This document shows positions 7,467-16,472 of a stretch of DNA of 64,000 nucleotides, in pieces. This stretch comes from Reyranella aquatilis (GTDB lineage Bacteria > Pseudomonadota > Alphaproteobacteria > Reyranellales > Reyranellaceae). Made by a program: the position numbers and the translations under genes. The stretch's first letter is position 1, and every line of letters begins with the position of its first letter. The notes below the pieces were generated by a model, which saw only the letters and a program-made list of their open reading frames with translations, had not been told where the DNA came from and did no database searches. Where the stretch lies: assembly GCF_020880995.1 (NCBI RefSeq), contig NZ_JAJISD010000005.1:186001-250000 (forward strand), given 5' to 3'.

Positions 7467-8582
7467 TCAGCGCCCCGGTTCCCCCGTGTTCTCTTCGACC
7501 GCCAGAGGCTCGTCGGCCTCGTCTTCCGTCGGTTCGAGCGGCAGATCGGGCTCGTCCGGCCTGAATATGGGGGGCTGGGCCCGCGCGTCCAGCAGGCCCG
7601 CGGCCTTCAGTTCCTCCTGGCCCGGCAGGTCGTCGAGGCTCGGCAGGCCGAAATGTTCGAGAAAGAAATCGGTCGTGCCCCAGGTCACCGGCTTGCCGGG
7701 CGCCCGCCGGCGGCCCATCGGCTTGATCCAGTTCTGCTCGAACAGCAGGTCGAGCGTGCCCTTGCTGAGACCGACGCCGCGCACCTGCTCGATTTCCGCC
7801 CGGGTCACCGGCTGGTGATAGGCGATGATCGCCAGCGTCTCGACCGAGGCGCGCGACAGCTTGCGCGTCACCGGCCGCTCGATCTTGAGCTTCTCCGAGA
7901 GGTCCGGCGCCGTGCGGAAGGCATAGCCGCCCGCCACCTTGATCAGGTTCACGCCCCGGCCGGCATACATCTCCGCGAGATCGGCAAGGAGGCGCTTCAC
8001 GTCGGCGTCGTTGGGCAGGCGCTCGGCCAGTTCCTTCTCGTCGAGCGCCTGGGTGCCGGCGAAGACCAGCGCCTCCAGCAGGCGCAGATGCTGGGCATGG
8101 TCGGGCGACACGACGTCCGTCACGCCGGGTGAGGCAGCGGCGCCAGCGGCCGCAGCAGCCGCAGCGACAGTCGCAACAGCCACCGCTTCCTCGGACACGG
8201 CCTCGGCAAGGGCCGCTTCGGTCGAGACCGGCGCCTCCTCGGCTACGGCTGCCTGTGCAGGCTTCTCGTCCTGGTCGCCATCCTCGTCGTCCACATCCTC
8301 GCCGTCGCCATCGTCCTCTTCGGCGTCGTCATCGTCCTCGTCTTCGTCGGCGTCATCGTCGTCCGACTCGTCGTCTTCTTCGTCTTCATCGTCATCGTCG
8401 TCATCCGAATCGTCGTCATCGTCGGAATCGTCGTCCGACTCCTCGTCGTCGTCGTCATCGTCATCTTCGTCGTCGCCGGCCTTCTCCTTGCCGGCAGCCA
8501 GCCGGCGGACGAGTTCGAGCGCTTCGGGCTCTTCGACGGCCGGAGTTGTGCTTTCGATGTCTGACATGTCGGGGACCGTCAC
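7467..8582 (-). CDS. scpB: Segregation and condensation protein B with long acidic extension
   Basis: 371 residues, against about 200-240 in typical ScpB. The winged-helix core starts near residue 165 (LRLLEALVFAGTQAL) and includes LSRASVETLAIIAYHQPVTR and WGTTDFFLEHFGLPSLDDLP. It binds ScpA and the SMC condensin. In front lies an extension: residues about 36-106 are almost only Asp, Glu and Ser, followed by an Ala-rich linker (111-150). The GTG start at 8582 overlaps the scpA TGA by 4 nt; an ATG at 8567 is the alternative. The acidic tract is in frame with an intact gene. Its repeated GAC/GAT codons suggest slippage growth. Confidence 0.92.
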   Translation of the reverse strand: MTVPDMSDIESTTPAVEEPEALELVRRLAAGKEKAGDDEDDDDDDDEESDDDSDDDDDSDDDDDDEDEEDDESDDDDADEDEDDDDAEEDDGDGEDVDDEDGDQDEKPAQAAVAEEAPVSTEAALAEAVSEEAVAVATVAAAAAAAGAAASPGVTDVVSPDHAQHLRLLEALVFAGTQALDEKELAERLPNDADVKRLLADLAEMYAGRGVNLIKVAGGYAFRTAPDLSEKLKIERPVTRKLSRASVETLAIIAYHQPVTRAEIEQVRGVGLSKGTLDLLFEQNWIKPMGRRRAPGKPVTWGTTDFFLEHFGLPSLDDLPGQEELKAAGLLDARAQPPIFRPDEPDLPLEPTEDEADEPLAVEENTGEPGR

Positions 8583-9451
8583 TGCTGGTCGGTACGTTTA
8601 CGCAAATGGATGGGGCCGAAGCGCTCGGTCTGGCGCAACTCGATCTGGCCGTCCTTGGCGAGCTGCAGGCCGGCCACGAAGGTCGCGGCGATCGCCGAAC
8701 GGCGGCGCCCCGGATCGGTGAGGCCGGCCGGCAGGAAAGCTTCGAGCGACTGCCAGTCGATGGCGATGCCCAGCATGCGCCCCAGGCGCTCCGCCGCTTC
8801 CTCGACCGAGAAGAACTCCATCGGCGCGATCTGGTAGGTGTCGGCGTCCTTCGGCCGGACCTGCGAGCCGTAGGCGCTGAGCAGGTCGTAGAGCTTCACG
8901 TCCCAGACTGCGCGGCGCACCACCACGATGCCCTCGGGCTGGCCGCGCGAGAAGATATCCCGGCCGAGCTGCGGCCGCGCCATCAGGCGCGCGCCGGCCT
9001 CCTGCATGGCCTCGAGACGGCGCAGCTGCCATTGCAGCGCGTCGGCCATCTCCTGCCCCGACGGCTCCTCGCCGGCCGGCGGTTCGGGCAGCAACAGGCG
9101 CGATTTCAGGTAGGCGAGCCAGGCCGCCATGACCAGGTAATCGGCCGCCAGCTCCAGCCGCATCCGTCGCGCCTGGTGGATATGGGAGAGATACTGGTCG
9201 ACCAGCGCCACCATCGAGATCTTGCGCAGATCGACCTTCTGGTCGCGCGCCAGGGTCAGCAGCAGGTCGAGCGGGCCTTCGAAGCCCTCGAGATTGACGA
9301 TCAGCTCGCCCTCGCCCGGCGCGATCACGTCCGGACCGCCCGCGGCGAAGGTGTCGGCGACGGCGCCGCCCTCCCCGGCCGCACCCGGGACGGGGGCGCT
9401 GTCGGCAGGCGCGGGCGCGTCGTCAGGCGGCGGGCTGGCGGAACTGGTCAT
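8579..9451 (-). CDS. scpA: Segregation and condensation protein A
   Basis: The 290-residue kleisin subunit of the bacterial SMC condensin. After a Pro/Ala-rich leader of about 45 residues comes the signature LEGFEGPLDLLLTLARDQKVDLRKI, followed by YLVMAAWLAYLKSRLLLP. The C-terminal winged helix that contacts SMC is recognisable in FLPAGLTDPGRRRSAIAATF. It overlaps scpB by 4 nt and lies about 50 bp downstream of nagZ, the usual alphaproteobacterial order. The unusual leader parallels the extended scpB N-terminus. Confidence 0.94.
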   Translation of the reverse strand: MTSSASPPPDDAPAPADSAPVPGAAGEGGAVADTFAAGGPDVIAPGEGELIVNLEGFEGPLDLLLTLARDQKVDLRKISMVALVDQYLSHIHQARRMRLELAADYLVMAAWLAYLKSRLLLPEPPAGEEPSGQEMADALQWQLRRLEAMQEAGARLMARPQLGRDIFSRGQPEGIVVVRRAVWDVKLYDLLSAYGSQVRPKDADTYQIAPMEFFSVEEAAERLGRMLGIAIDWQSLEAFLPAGLTDPGRRRSAIAATFVAGLQLAKDGQIELRQTERFGPIHLRKRTDQQ

Positions 9452-9505
9452 GCAGTCCCGGTTTAGTCAGCGAAAGCGCCTGCCGCCACAGGATTTGGTA
9501 GCGCC

Positions 9506-10537
9506 TTATCCCCACGCCGGGAGGAGTTCGGCGACCCGCCGGGCCGCATCGGCCAGACCTCTGCCTCCGGCCGGATCCCGATGCCGGGCGAGGAAGGACC
9601 GTCCGTCGTGGAACCGCCGGGCGGCCGCTTCGGTCAGGGCGCCGGTCCGGCCCGCGATCTCGACCATCTCCGGCATCCGGCCGTTGCAGTGCAGGGCGAT
9701 GTCGCAGCCGGCGGCCAGCGCGCGGGCTGCGCGGTCGCCCAGCGACCCGCCCAGCGCCTGCATGGACAGGTCGTCCGACAGCAGCAGCCCGTCGAAGCCG
9801 ATATGGGTGCGGATGACGTCCCGCACGGCCCCTGCCGACACGGTGATGCAGTCCTTCGGGTCGATCGCCTCGAACAGCAGGTGTCCCGTCATCGCCCAGG
9901 GAAGGTCCGACAGCAGCTGGAACGGCACGAAGTCGGTGCGCTCCAGCTCGGCGCGTGAGGCCGTGACCGTCGGCAGCGCCTCGTGGCTGTCGACGGTGGC
10001 GCGACCGTGGCCGGGGATGTGCTTGATGACGGGCATCACGCCCTCGGCCAGCAGTCCCTCGGCCGCCGCGCGGCCCAGCGCCGCCACCGGCTCGGGCCGG
10101 TCGGCATAGGCGCGGTCGCCGATCACGGCATGGGTCTCGGGAAAGGCGATGTCGAGCACCGGCAGGCAATCCACGTCGCAGCCGATCGAGGCCACGTCGG
10201 CCGCGAGCAGGCGCGAATTGAGCTTGGTGGCTTCCAGCCCCCGCTCCGGGTCGCGGGCATAGAGCTCGCCCAGCAGGCGGGCCGGCGGCGCCTTGCGCCA
10301 GCTGGGCGGACGCAGGCGCGCGACCCTGCCGCCTTCCTGGTCGATCAGGACCGGCGCATCAGCGCGCGCCACGCAGGAGCGCAGGTCGTCGACCAGCCGC
10401 CGCGCACGCTCGACCGTGTCGATGTTGCGCGCGAACAGGATGAAGCCCAGCGGATCGGCGTCGCGAAAGAACGCCCGCTCCTCGGCCGAGAGATCGGGCC
10501 CGGCACAGCCCAGGATGACCGCGCGCGGCCGGCTCAT
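9506..10537 (-). CDS. nagZ: Beta-N-acetylhexosaminidase NagZ
   Basis: A 343-residue glycoside hydrolase family 3 enzyme that removes N-acetylglucosamine from muropeptides in cell-wall recycling. Motifs seen: VLIDQEGGRVARL, the substrate-binding KHIPGHGRATVDSHEALP with the catalytic His loop, and LLLSDDLSMQAL containing the nucleophile Asp. The start MSRPRAVILGC at 10537 is preceded by GGGAAG. An upstream in-frame ORF extension has no family character. It lies 13 bp after the SPOR-protein stop, so the two are probably co-transcribed. Confidence 0.94.
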   Translation of the reverse strand: MSRPRAVILGCAGPDLSAEERAFFRDADPLGFILFARNIDTVERARRLVDDLRSCVARADAPVLIDQEGGRVARLRPPSWRKAPPARLLGELYARDPERGLEATKLNSRLLAADVASIGCDVDCLPVLDIAFPETHAVIGDRAYADRPEPVAALGRAAAEGLLAEGVMPVIKHIPGHGRATVDSHEALPTVTASRAELERTDFVPFQLLSDLPWAMTGHLLFEAIDPKDCITVSAGAVRDVIRTHIGFDGLLLSDDLSMQALGGSLGDRAARALAAGCDIALHCNGRMPEMVEIAGRTGALTEAAARRFHDGRSFLARHRDPAGGRGLADAARRVAELLPAWG

Positions 10538-10550
10538 CGGAGAGCTTCCC

Positions 10551-11471
10551 CTAGCGGGCAGGCGGGACCGAGACGCAGTCGGCCTTGCGGGACTTGAGCG
10601 CGGCACAGACCGAATGGGCCTGCTTCTCGTCGAGCGGGCCGGCCTGCACTCGGTACCAGACACCGCGATCGCCGAGATCGACGCGGACCGCCTGCATGCG
10701 CAGGTTCGACAGTTCGCCGGCATGTGCGCTCTGCAGCCGCGCCCAGGTCGACTTGGCGACGTCCTCGTTCTTCACCGACGCCACCTGGATGCGCCAGCCA
10801 CCGGTCGGGCCGGACATGTTCTCGATCAGGCTGGCGATGCTGGGGCCGCTTTCGGTCGGTGCAGGCGTGGTGGTGGCCGGCTGCACGTTGGGCGGATTGG
10901 CCGGCACCTTGGGCTCCCCGGCGGCGGGCGGTGGCGTGCCGGCCGTGGTCGAGGCGGGTTGCAGCGGCGTCGGCGTCTTGGCGGTCTCGGCCTCGCGCGG
11001 CGGCGCGGCCGGCAGCGGCAGGCCGTTGGCCGGCAGCTTCGGATTGACGGCCACCGGCAGCAGCTTCTCCGGCTGGGTCGGCACGGCGCCGGGCGAGATG
11101 CGGTTGAAGACTTCCTTGTCCTGGTTCGGCGGCACCAGCCCGCCGGCATTCTCGGGCTTCACGCGGGCCGGTGTGGTCGGTGCCTGGACCACCAATGGCT
11201 CAAGCCCCTTGCCGCCCGCCTTGACGTCCTGGTTGTGGGCCCACCACACGACCGACCCGAAGCTCGCGACGGCGGCGATCGACACCATCACCGTGAGGAT
11301 CTGGCCGCGGCGTCGGTTGACCCGCATGAGCAGCGAGTCCCGGGGAGGCGGGGGAATGGAATCGGGTTCATGCGCGACGGGCCGAGGCGGAGGATCGAGC
11401 CGCACAGCTACCGACTCGTTGGGCCGGTAGATCGTTGGTCCGTCGCCGGAGGGGGACCGGCGAACATGCAT
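10551..11471 (-). CDS. SPOR domain-containing membrane protein
   Basis: 306 residues. A short cytoplasmic N-terminus, one membrane helix at about 56-78, a long Pro/Thr/Ala-rich periplasmic linker, and a C-terminal SPOR domain (about 222-302: GWRIQVASVKNEDVAKSTW to YRVQAGPLDEKQAHSVCAAL). SPOR domains bind denuded septal peptidoglycan, so a role at the division site is likely. Placement between argS and nagZ is conserved in alphaproteobacteria. The ATG lies 3 nt after the argS stop. Its exact function there is not established. Confidence 0.88.
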   Translation of the reverse strand: MHVRRSPSGDGPTIYRPNESVAVRLDPPPRPVAHEPDSIPPPPRDSLLMRVNRRRGQILTVMVSIAAVASFGSVVWWAHNQDVKAGGKGLEPLVVQAPTTPARVKPENAGGLVPPNQDKEVFNRISPGAVPTQPEKLLPVAVNPKLPANGLPLPAAPPREAETAKTPTPLQPASTTAGTPPPAAGEPKVPANPPNVQPATTTPAPTESGPSIASLIENMSGPTGGWRIQVASVKNEDVAKSTWARLQSAHAGELSNLRMQAVRVDLGDRGVWYRVQAGPLDEKQAHSVCAALKSRKADCVSVPPAR

Positions 11472-11474
11472 TTT

Positions 11475-13217
11475 TTATCTCATTTCATCGACGGGTGTGA
11501 CGCCGAAGACCTTTAAACCCGATCCTATCACAAAACCGATTCCCTGTACCAATGCCAGACGCGCCCGCGTGAGATCGGAGTCGCCCTCGATCACGAAGCG
11601 CAGGCCCGGCTCCTCCCGTCCCCTGTTCCAGTGGGAATGGAAGGCGGCGGCCAGGTCGTAGAGATAGAAGGCGATGCGATGGGGCTCGTGCGCCACCGCC
11701 GCCGCTTCGACTTGGCGGGGCCACTGGGCGATCATCCGGATCAGCGCGAGCTCGCCTGCATCGGAGAGGCGGTCGAGTGGCGCGCTGTCGAGACCGTCGA
11801 TCGCGATGCCCGCGGCCGTGGCCTGGCGCATCACGGACCGCGTCCGCGCATGCCCATACTGGACGTACCAGACCGGGTTGTCGCGTGACTGTTCGGTGGC
11901 CTTCACGAGGTCGAAGTCGAACGGGGCATCGTTCTTGCGCGTGAGCATCGTGAAGCGCACGACGTCGGGCCCGACCTCGTCGAGCAGGTCGCGCAGGGTG
12001 ACGAAGGTGCCGGCGCGCTTGGACATGCGCACCAGTTCGCCGTTGCGCATGACGCGCACCAGCTGGCAGAGCTTGACGTCGAGTTCGCCCTGTTTGGCGG
12101 TGATGGCACTGACCGCCGCCTTCATGCGGTTGACGTAGCCGCCATGGTCGGCGCCCCACACGTCGATCATGTCGGCGAAGCCGCGGCGGTACTTGTCGTG
12201 GTGGTAGGCGATGTCGTTGGCGAAGTAGGTCCAGCTGCCGTCCGACTTCTTCAGCGGCCGGTCGACCTCGTCGCCGAACTGGGTTGCCCGGAACAGGGTC
12301 TGCTCGCGGTCTTCCCAATCGTCGGGAAGCTGTCCCTTCGGCGGCTCCAGCCGCCCCTGGTAGATCAGGCCCTGTCGCGTCAGCTCCTCGAAGGCACGGT
12401 CGACGGCGCCGCTCTCGACCAGCGCACGCTCGGACGAATAGACGTCGATGTGGACGCCCAGCGTCTCGAGGTCGGCCTTGATCTCGGCCATCAGCGTGGC
12501 AATGGCGAACGCCCGCATCTCGGGCAGCCAGTCGGACTCGGGCTTGGCCACCCAGCGCGCGCCGTCGCGCTTGGCGATCGCCGCGCCCACGTCCTTGAGA
12601 TATTCGCCGGGATAGAGACCCTCGGGGATCGACTCGATCGTCTCGCCGAGCGCCTCGCGGTAGCGCAGGTAGGTCGACTGGCCGAGCTTGTCGACCTGCG
12701 CGCCTGCATCGTTGATGTAATACTCCTTCGTGACGTCGTAGCCCGCCTTGTGCAGCAGGTTCGACAGCGCGTCGCCCACGATGGCGCCGCGCGCATGCGC
12801 GACGTGCAATGGCCCGGTCGGATTGGCCGACACGTACTCGACGTTCACCTTCCCGCCCTTGCCCATGCTCGAATCGCCATAGGCGATGCCGGCCTTCAGG
12901 CAATCGCCGAGACGCGCGCGCCAGAAGCCGTCAGCGATCTTGAGGTTGAGGAAGCCCGGCCCCGCCACCGCGCCGTCGACCACGTCGGGATTGGCCTTGA
13001 GGCGGGCCAGCAGCGGCTCGGCGATGTCGCGCGGCTTCTTGCCGGCTGCCTTGGACAGGACCATGGCGGCATTGGTGGCGATGTCGCCATGCGCGGCATC
13101 GCGCGGCGGCTCGGCCGTGATGGCGGAAAAGTCGAGCTTTTCGGGCAATTCACCCGCGGCCTGCATGGATTGGAGGGCCGCGACGATCTCGCCGATGAAA
13201 TGACGGTACGGATTCAT
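11475..13217 (-). CDS. argS: Arginyl-tRNA synthetase
   Basis: A 580-residue class I synthetase. The HIGH-like site appears in [21 protein letters not shown] near the N-terminal third, and the KMSKS-like site in [15 protein letters not shown]. The N-terminal additional domain and the anticodon-binding C-terminus (ending [13 protein letters not shown]) are complete. The start [12 protein letters not shown] at 13217 fits the family; an upstream in-frame extension reads as non-native sequence antisense to dgt. The window shows no second argS. Confidence 0.96.
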   Translation of the reverse strand: MNPYRHFIGEIVAALQSMQAAGELPEKLDFSAITAEPPRDAAHGDIATNAAMVLSKAAGKKPRDIAEPLLARLKANPDVVDGAVAGPGFLNLKIADGFWRARLGDCLKAGIAYGDSSMGKGGKVNVEYVSANPTGPLHVAHARGAIVGDALSNLLHKAGYDVTKEYYINDAGAQVDKLGQSTYLRYREALGETIESIPEGLYPGEYLKDVGAAIAKRDGARWVAKPESDWLPEMRAFAIATLMAEIKADLETLGVHIDVYSSERALVESGAVDRAFEELTRQGLIYQGRLEPPKGQLPDDWEDREQTLFRATQFGDEVDRPLKKSDGSWTYFANDIAYHHDKYRRGFADMIDVWGADHGGYVNRMKAAVSAITAKQGELDVKLCQLVRVMRNGELVRMSKRAGTFVTLRDLLDEVGPDVVRFTMLTRKNDAPFDFDLVKATEQSRDNPVWYVQYGHARTRSVMRQATAAGIAIDGLDSAPLDRLSDAGELALIRMIAQWPRQVEAAAVAHEPHRIAFYLYDLAAAFHSHWNRGREEPGLRFVIEGDSDLTRARLALVQGIGFVIGSGLKVFGVTPVDEMR

Positions 13218-13264
13218 GGGCCGGGTATTGCCGAATCCGCGCCTTTTGTCATCCAGGGGGCCCC

Positions 13265-14452
13265 TCAGGAATACAGGTCGAACAGGCGCCGGTGTTCGTC
13301 GAGGGCGTAGCGATCGGTCATGCCGGCGATGTAGTCGGCGACCACCCGCGCGCGGGCGTGCGGCTCGGCCTGCTCGGCCTTCTCGCGCCACGGCGAGGGC
13401 AGGCAATTGGGCTCGGCGAACAGGAGATTGAACAGGTCGACCACGACACGGCGGGCCTTGGAGTGCGACCGGTTCAGCTTCCAGTGCTCGTACATGCGCG
13501 TGTAGAGGAAGCGCTTCACCGTCTTCTCGGTCGCCGTCATCGCCTCGGAGAAGGCGACGACCGGACGCCCGAGGGCGCGGATGTCGGCCACGGATTTCGG
13601 ATTGGCCTCCTTGAGCCGGCGGCGCGTCTCGGCGATGACGTCCTCGACCATGGCGTTGATCACGCGACGCACCGCTTCGTGGATCAGGCGTGGCTGGTCG
13701 ATGCCGGGATACTTGGCCGTCACCAGCGCGAACATCTCGCCGACAAGCGGCAGGTCGAGCAGGTCCTTCACCTCGAACAGGCCGGCCCGCAGCCCGTCGT
13801 CGATGTCATGGTTGTTGTAGGCGATGTCGTCGCTCAGCGCCGCGACCTGCGCCTCGGGCCCGGCATGGCCGTCGAGCTCGAGGTCCTGGTCCTTGCAGTA
13901 TTCGACGATGGCGGCCGGCAGATCGGCCAGCGTCCGGCCGGACTTCAGCAGCGGACCGTTGTGCTTCACCGCACCCTCGAGCGTCTCCCAGGTGAGATTG
14001 AGCCCGTCGAACTCGGCATAGCGGTCCTCGAGCTTGGTGAGGATCCGCAGCGTCTGCGCGTTATGGTCGAAGCCGGCATAGGGGAGCATGACCCCGTGCA
14101 GCGCCTCCTCACCGGCGTGGCCGAACGGCGTGTGACCGAGATCGTGCGCCAGCGCGACGGCCTCGCCGAGATCCTCGTCGAGGCGCAGCGTGCGGCAGAT
14201 CGTGCGCGTGATCTGGGCGACCTCGAGCGAGTGCGTGAGGCGGGTGCGGTAGTGGTCGCCCTCGTGGAAGACGAAGACCTGCGTCTTGTGCTTCAGGCGC
14301 CGGAACGCCGTGGAATGGATGATGCGGTCGCGGTCGCGCTGGAACGGGCTGCGGCTCGGCGACTCGCCCTCGCGATGATAGCGGCCCCTGCTCCGCCATG
14401 GCAGCGTCGCATAGGGCGCCAGCGCCTCGTGTCGCCACAACTCCTCGGCCAA
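13265..14452 (-). CDS. dgt: dGTP triphosphohydrolase-like HD protein
   Basis: A 395-residue HD-domain enzyme of the bacterial Dgt-like family, which hydrolyses dNTPs to nucleoside and triphosphate. The metal-binding residues lie in [11 protein letters not shown] and [21 protein letters not shown], with a later conserved Asp in [16 protein letters not shown]. The N-terminal [25 protein letters not shown] block is characteristic. It precedes argS by 47 bp. Length fits the shorter dGTPase-like subgroup rather than the 505-residue E. coli enzyme. Confidence 0.93.
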   Translation of the reverse strand: MAEELWRHEALAPYATLPWRSRGRYHREGESPSRSPFQRDRDRIIHSTAFRRLKHKTQVFVFHEGDHYRTRLTHSLEVAQITRTICRTLRLDEDLGEAVALAHDLGHTPFGHAGEEALHGVMLPYAGFDHNAQTLRILTKLEDRYAEFDGLNLTWETLEGAVKHNGPLLKSGRTLADLPAAIVEYCKDQDLELDGHAGPEAQVAALSDDIAYNNHDIDDGLRAGLFEVKDLLDLPLVGEMFALVTAKYPGIDQPRLIHEAVRRVINAMVEDVIAETRRRLKEANPKSVADIRALGRPVVAFSEAMTATEKTVKRFLYTRMYEHWKLNRSHSKARRVVVDLFNLLFAEPNCLPSPWREKAEQAEPHARARVVADYIAGMTDRYALDEHRRLFDLYS

Positions 14453-14512
14453 ACGCGGTCCTCCTGCAGGGCCGCGTTCTACGCCGTCCGGAGCGCCATG
14501 GCTACTTGGCGC

Positions 14513-14944
14513 CTACTTGACGAGCGTGACCGGCACCTTGGAGTGCGCGATCACGTCCTGCGCGACCGAACCCATCAGCACGCCGGCCAGGCCGGTATGG
14601 CCGCGGGTGCCCAGCACCACCAGCCCCGCGCCCACCTTCTTCACGAAGTCGGCGACGATCTCGCCCTGGCGGCCGACGCCGATATGCGTCTTGGCCGTCA
14701 CCCCGGCCTTGCCGGCCAGCGCGACCGCGGAGGCGAGCGCCTTCTGGCCCTCCTCGCGATGGTGCGAATCGATCTGCTCGCGCGGCACGAAGGTCGAGAT
14801 GGCACCGCCGAGGCTCGGCTGGACGTTCAGGAGGTGCAGCTCGGCGGCGCAGCCGGTGGCGACCATGTCGAGCGCGTGCTGGACGGCGCGGTCGGAGCAG
14901 GCCGAACCGTCGACCGCGACGAGGATGGCGTTGATCTTGTGCAT
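14513..14944 (-). CDS. Universal stress protein (UspA family)
   Basis: 143 residues, one Usp domain. It starts INAILVAVDGSACSDRAVQ, and the ATP-binding loop reads GTRGHTGLAGVLMGSVAQ, matching G-x2-G-x9-G-S. So it is probably an ATP-binding member. The start MHKINAIL at 14944 sits 4 bp downstream of the TerC-type gene's stop, implying one transcript. A stress or membrane-damage response role is inferred from family only. Confidence 0.9.
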   Translation of the reverse strand: MHKINAILVAVDGSACSDRAVQHALDMVATGCAAELHLLNVQPSLGGAISTFVPREQIDSHHREEGQKALASAVALAGKAGVTAKTHIGVGRQGEIVADFVKKVGAGLVVLGTRGHTGLAGVLMGSVAQDVIAHSKVPVTLVK

Positions 14945-14948
14945 GGAG

Positions 14949-15677
14949 CTACTCCTTGCCCTTGTCGGCCGCGAGATCGACCGGATCGTGTTCCTTGTGC
15001 TTCTGCTTCGCCCGATACTGGAGGAAGTAGCCGACCACGACGACCAGCACGGCACAGCCGATCTCGAGGATCGTCTTGGCATGCGGCGTGAGGGCGGTGA
15101 GCTTGGCGGCATAGCCCGGATCGGTGGCCAGCACCTCACCCGCGATCCAGCCCAGCAGCGCGCCGCCGGCGATGACGATGATCGGGAAACGGTTGAGGAG
15201 CGCCATGATCAGCGTTGCGCCGAACACGATCAGCGGGATGGAGATGATCAGGCCCAGCACCATCAGCGTGGTGTCGCCCTTGGCCGCGGCGGCGATCGCG
15301 ATGGCATTGTCGAGGCTCATCACCGCGTCGGCGATGATGATGGTACGGATGGCCGAGCCCAGCGAACTGGCGGCCTTGACGCCGTCCTCGCCCTCTTCCT
15401 CGCCCTGTACCAGCTTGACGCCGATCCAGAGCAGCAGCATGCCGCCCACCAGCTTCAGGAAGGGCACCGACAGGAGATAGTCGACGATCAGGACGAACAG
15501 GATTCGCAGCAGGATGGCGCCGCCGCTGCCGATGATGATGGCCGGGCGCTGGTGCTTCTTCTCGAGGTTCCGGCAGGCCAGCGCGATGACGAGCGCGTTG
15601 TCGCCCGACAGGATGATGTTCACCAGAATGATCTGGGTCAGACCGCTCCAGAAAGCGGGCGTCAGCTCAAATCCCAT
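14949..15677 (-). CDS. TerC family integral membrane protein (YjbE-like)
   Basis: 242 residues with about seven hydrophobic helices. The paired acidic motifs [15 protein letters not shown] and [16 protein letters not shown] in two related halves are the TerC signature and probably bind a metal ion. Members of this family export manganese or support tellurite resistance and metalation of secreted proteins. A charged insert (GEEEGEDG) lies in a loop, and the tail is Lys/Asp-rich. It is co-directional with the Usp gene and divergent from gpt. Confidence 0.88.
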   Translation of the reverse strand: MGFELTPAFWSGLTQIILVNIILSGDNALVIALACRNLEKKHQRPAIIIGSGGAILLRILFVLIVDYLLSVPFLKLVGGMLLLWIGVKLVQGEEEGEDGVKAASSLGSAIRTIIIADAVMSLDNAIAIAAAAKGDTTLMVLGLIISIPLIVFGATLIMALLNRFPIIVIAGGALLGWIAGEVLATDPGYAAKLTALTPHAKTILEIGCAVLVVVVGYFLQYRAKQKHKEHDPVDLAADKGKE

Positions 15678-15740
15678 ATGCAGCGGTCCCCGTGCCGATT
15701 TCCCTGCATGCCCTGTTTCCCAGCGGCCTGCGCTTCTATG

Positions 15741-15779
15741 CTTCGGCCGAAGGTGTTAGTGCAGCCCTTCCGAAGGGGC
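15741..15779. promoter_or_regulatory. Two dyads in the terC-gpt divergent intergenic region
   Basis: The 137-bp gap between the divergent TerC-type and gpt genes holds a perfect 12-bp palindrome (CTTCGGCCGAAG, 15741-15752) and a GCCC...GGGC hairpin centred on TTCCGA (15764-15779). On the minus strand they fall in the TerC leader. TerC genes are often under a manganese riboswitch, but I could not fit the yybP-ykoY conserved core here. Treat these as unassigned symmetric elements. Confidence 0.3.
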
Positions 15780-15814
15780 AAGCCAAACCGGACAGGATCC
15801 AGGGACGAAATCGC

Positions 15815-16318
15815 ATGGCGGGAAGTGCCGGCTACAACAGAATGTTCCCCGTCTCGTGGACGGAACTGCACCGCGACGCCCGGGCGCTGGCCTGGCGTCT
15901 GGCCGACCTCGGGCCGTTCAGGGGACTGGTCGCCATCACCCGCGGCGGGCTGGTCCCGGCGGCCATCGTGGCACGCGAACTGAATCTTCGCCTGATCGAC
16001 ACGATCTGCTGCTCGACCTACGACCGCATGGAGCGCGGCGCCAAGGTCGAGATGCTCAAGGGCACCGCCGCCGAGCAGGACAAGGGCAAGGGCTGGCTGA
16101 TCGTCGACGACCTCGTTGACACCGGCGTCACCGCCCGCGCCGTCCGGGCCATGCTGCCCGAAGCGCATTTCGCCACCGTCTATGCAAAACCCGCCGGCCG
16201 TCCGGTCGTGGACAGTTATGTCACCGAAGTGAGCCAGGACACCTGGATCCTGTTTCCCTGGGACCAGGAGGCCGTCATGGCCAAGACGATCATCGAACTG
16301 AAGGGCGACGCCAAGTGA
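15815..16318 (+). CDS. gpt: Xanthine(-guanine) phosphoribosyltransferase
   Basis: A 167-residue purine-salvage enzyme converting guanine or xanthine plus PRPP to GMP or XMP. It matches E. coli Gpt closely: [30 protein letters not shown], the PRPP motif [18 protein letters not shown], and [16 protein letters not shown]. The C-terminus [12 protein letters not shown] also fits. The ATG at 15815 (MAGSAGYN) leaves a short leader before the FPVSWTEL start of homology; an internal ATG at 15842 could also serve. Divergent from the TerC-type gene. Confidence 0.93.
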   Translation: MAGSAGYNRMFPVSWTELHRDARALAWRLADLGPFRGLVAITRGGLVPAAIVARELNLRLIDTICCSTYDRMERGAKVEMLKGTAAEQDKGKGWLIVDDLVDTGVTARAVRAMLPEAHFATVYAKPAGRPVVDSYVTEVSQDTWILFPWDQEAVMAKTIIELKGDAK

Positions 16319-16340
16319 GGCACGCCGGCGACACCACCGC

Positions 16341-16417
16341 CATTGTCATCCCGAGCGCAGCGAGGGACCTTTCAAGCCGCCATTCAAGGGTCCCTCGCTG
16401 CGCTCGGGATGACAATG
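16341..16417. repeat. Paired inverted repeat, GTCATCCCGAGC family, copy 1
   Basis: Two nearly perfect arms of about 30 bp (16341-16371 and 16386-16417) built on GTCATCCCGAGCGCAGCGAG and its complement flank a 14-nt loop. It lies just after the gpt stop. Related arms recur at 37946-37980, 42755-42854 and 63655-63753, always between genes. Confidence 0.88.
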
Positions 16418-16472
16418 TGCGGGCCATTACGATGTGCGCCATTCGTATCTCTGCGCCGATGGGAGCCCACCA

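Noticed and set aside
8240-8500. Repeated GTCATCGTC-type units resembling a repeat array or CRISPR
   Set aside because: They are the reverse complement of in-frame Asp/Glu codons of the ScpB acidic tract, with no unique spacers.
13292-15091. Long plus-strand ORF of 599 codons antisense to dgt, uspA and terC
   Set aside because: It spans three genuine genes in the opposite strand, has Arg/Gly/Asp-rich composition typical of GC-rich shadow frames and no recognisable domain.
15678-15814. yybP-ykoY manganese riboswitch ahead of the TerC-type gene
   Set aside because: I looked for its conserved core in the minus-strand leader and could not fit it; only simple dyads are visible.
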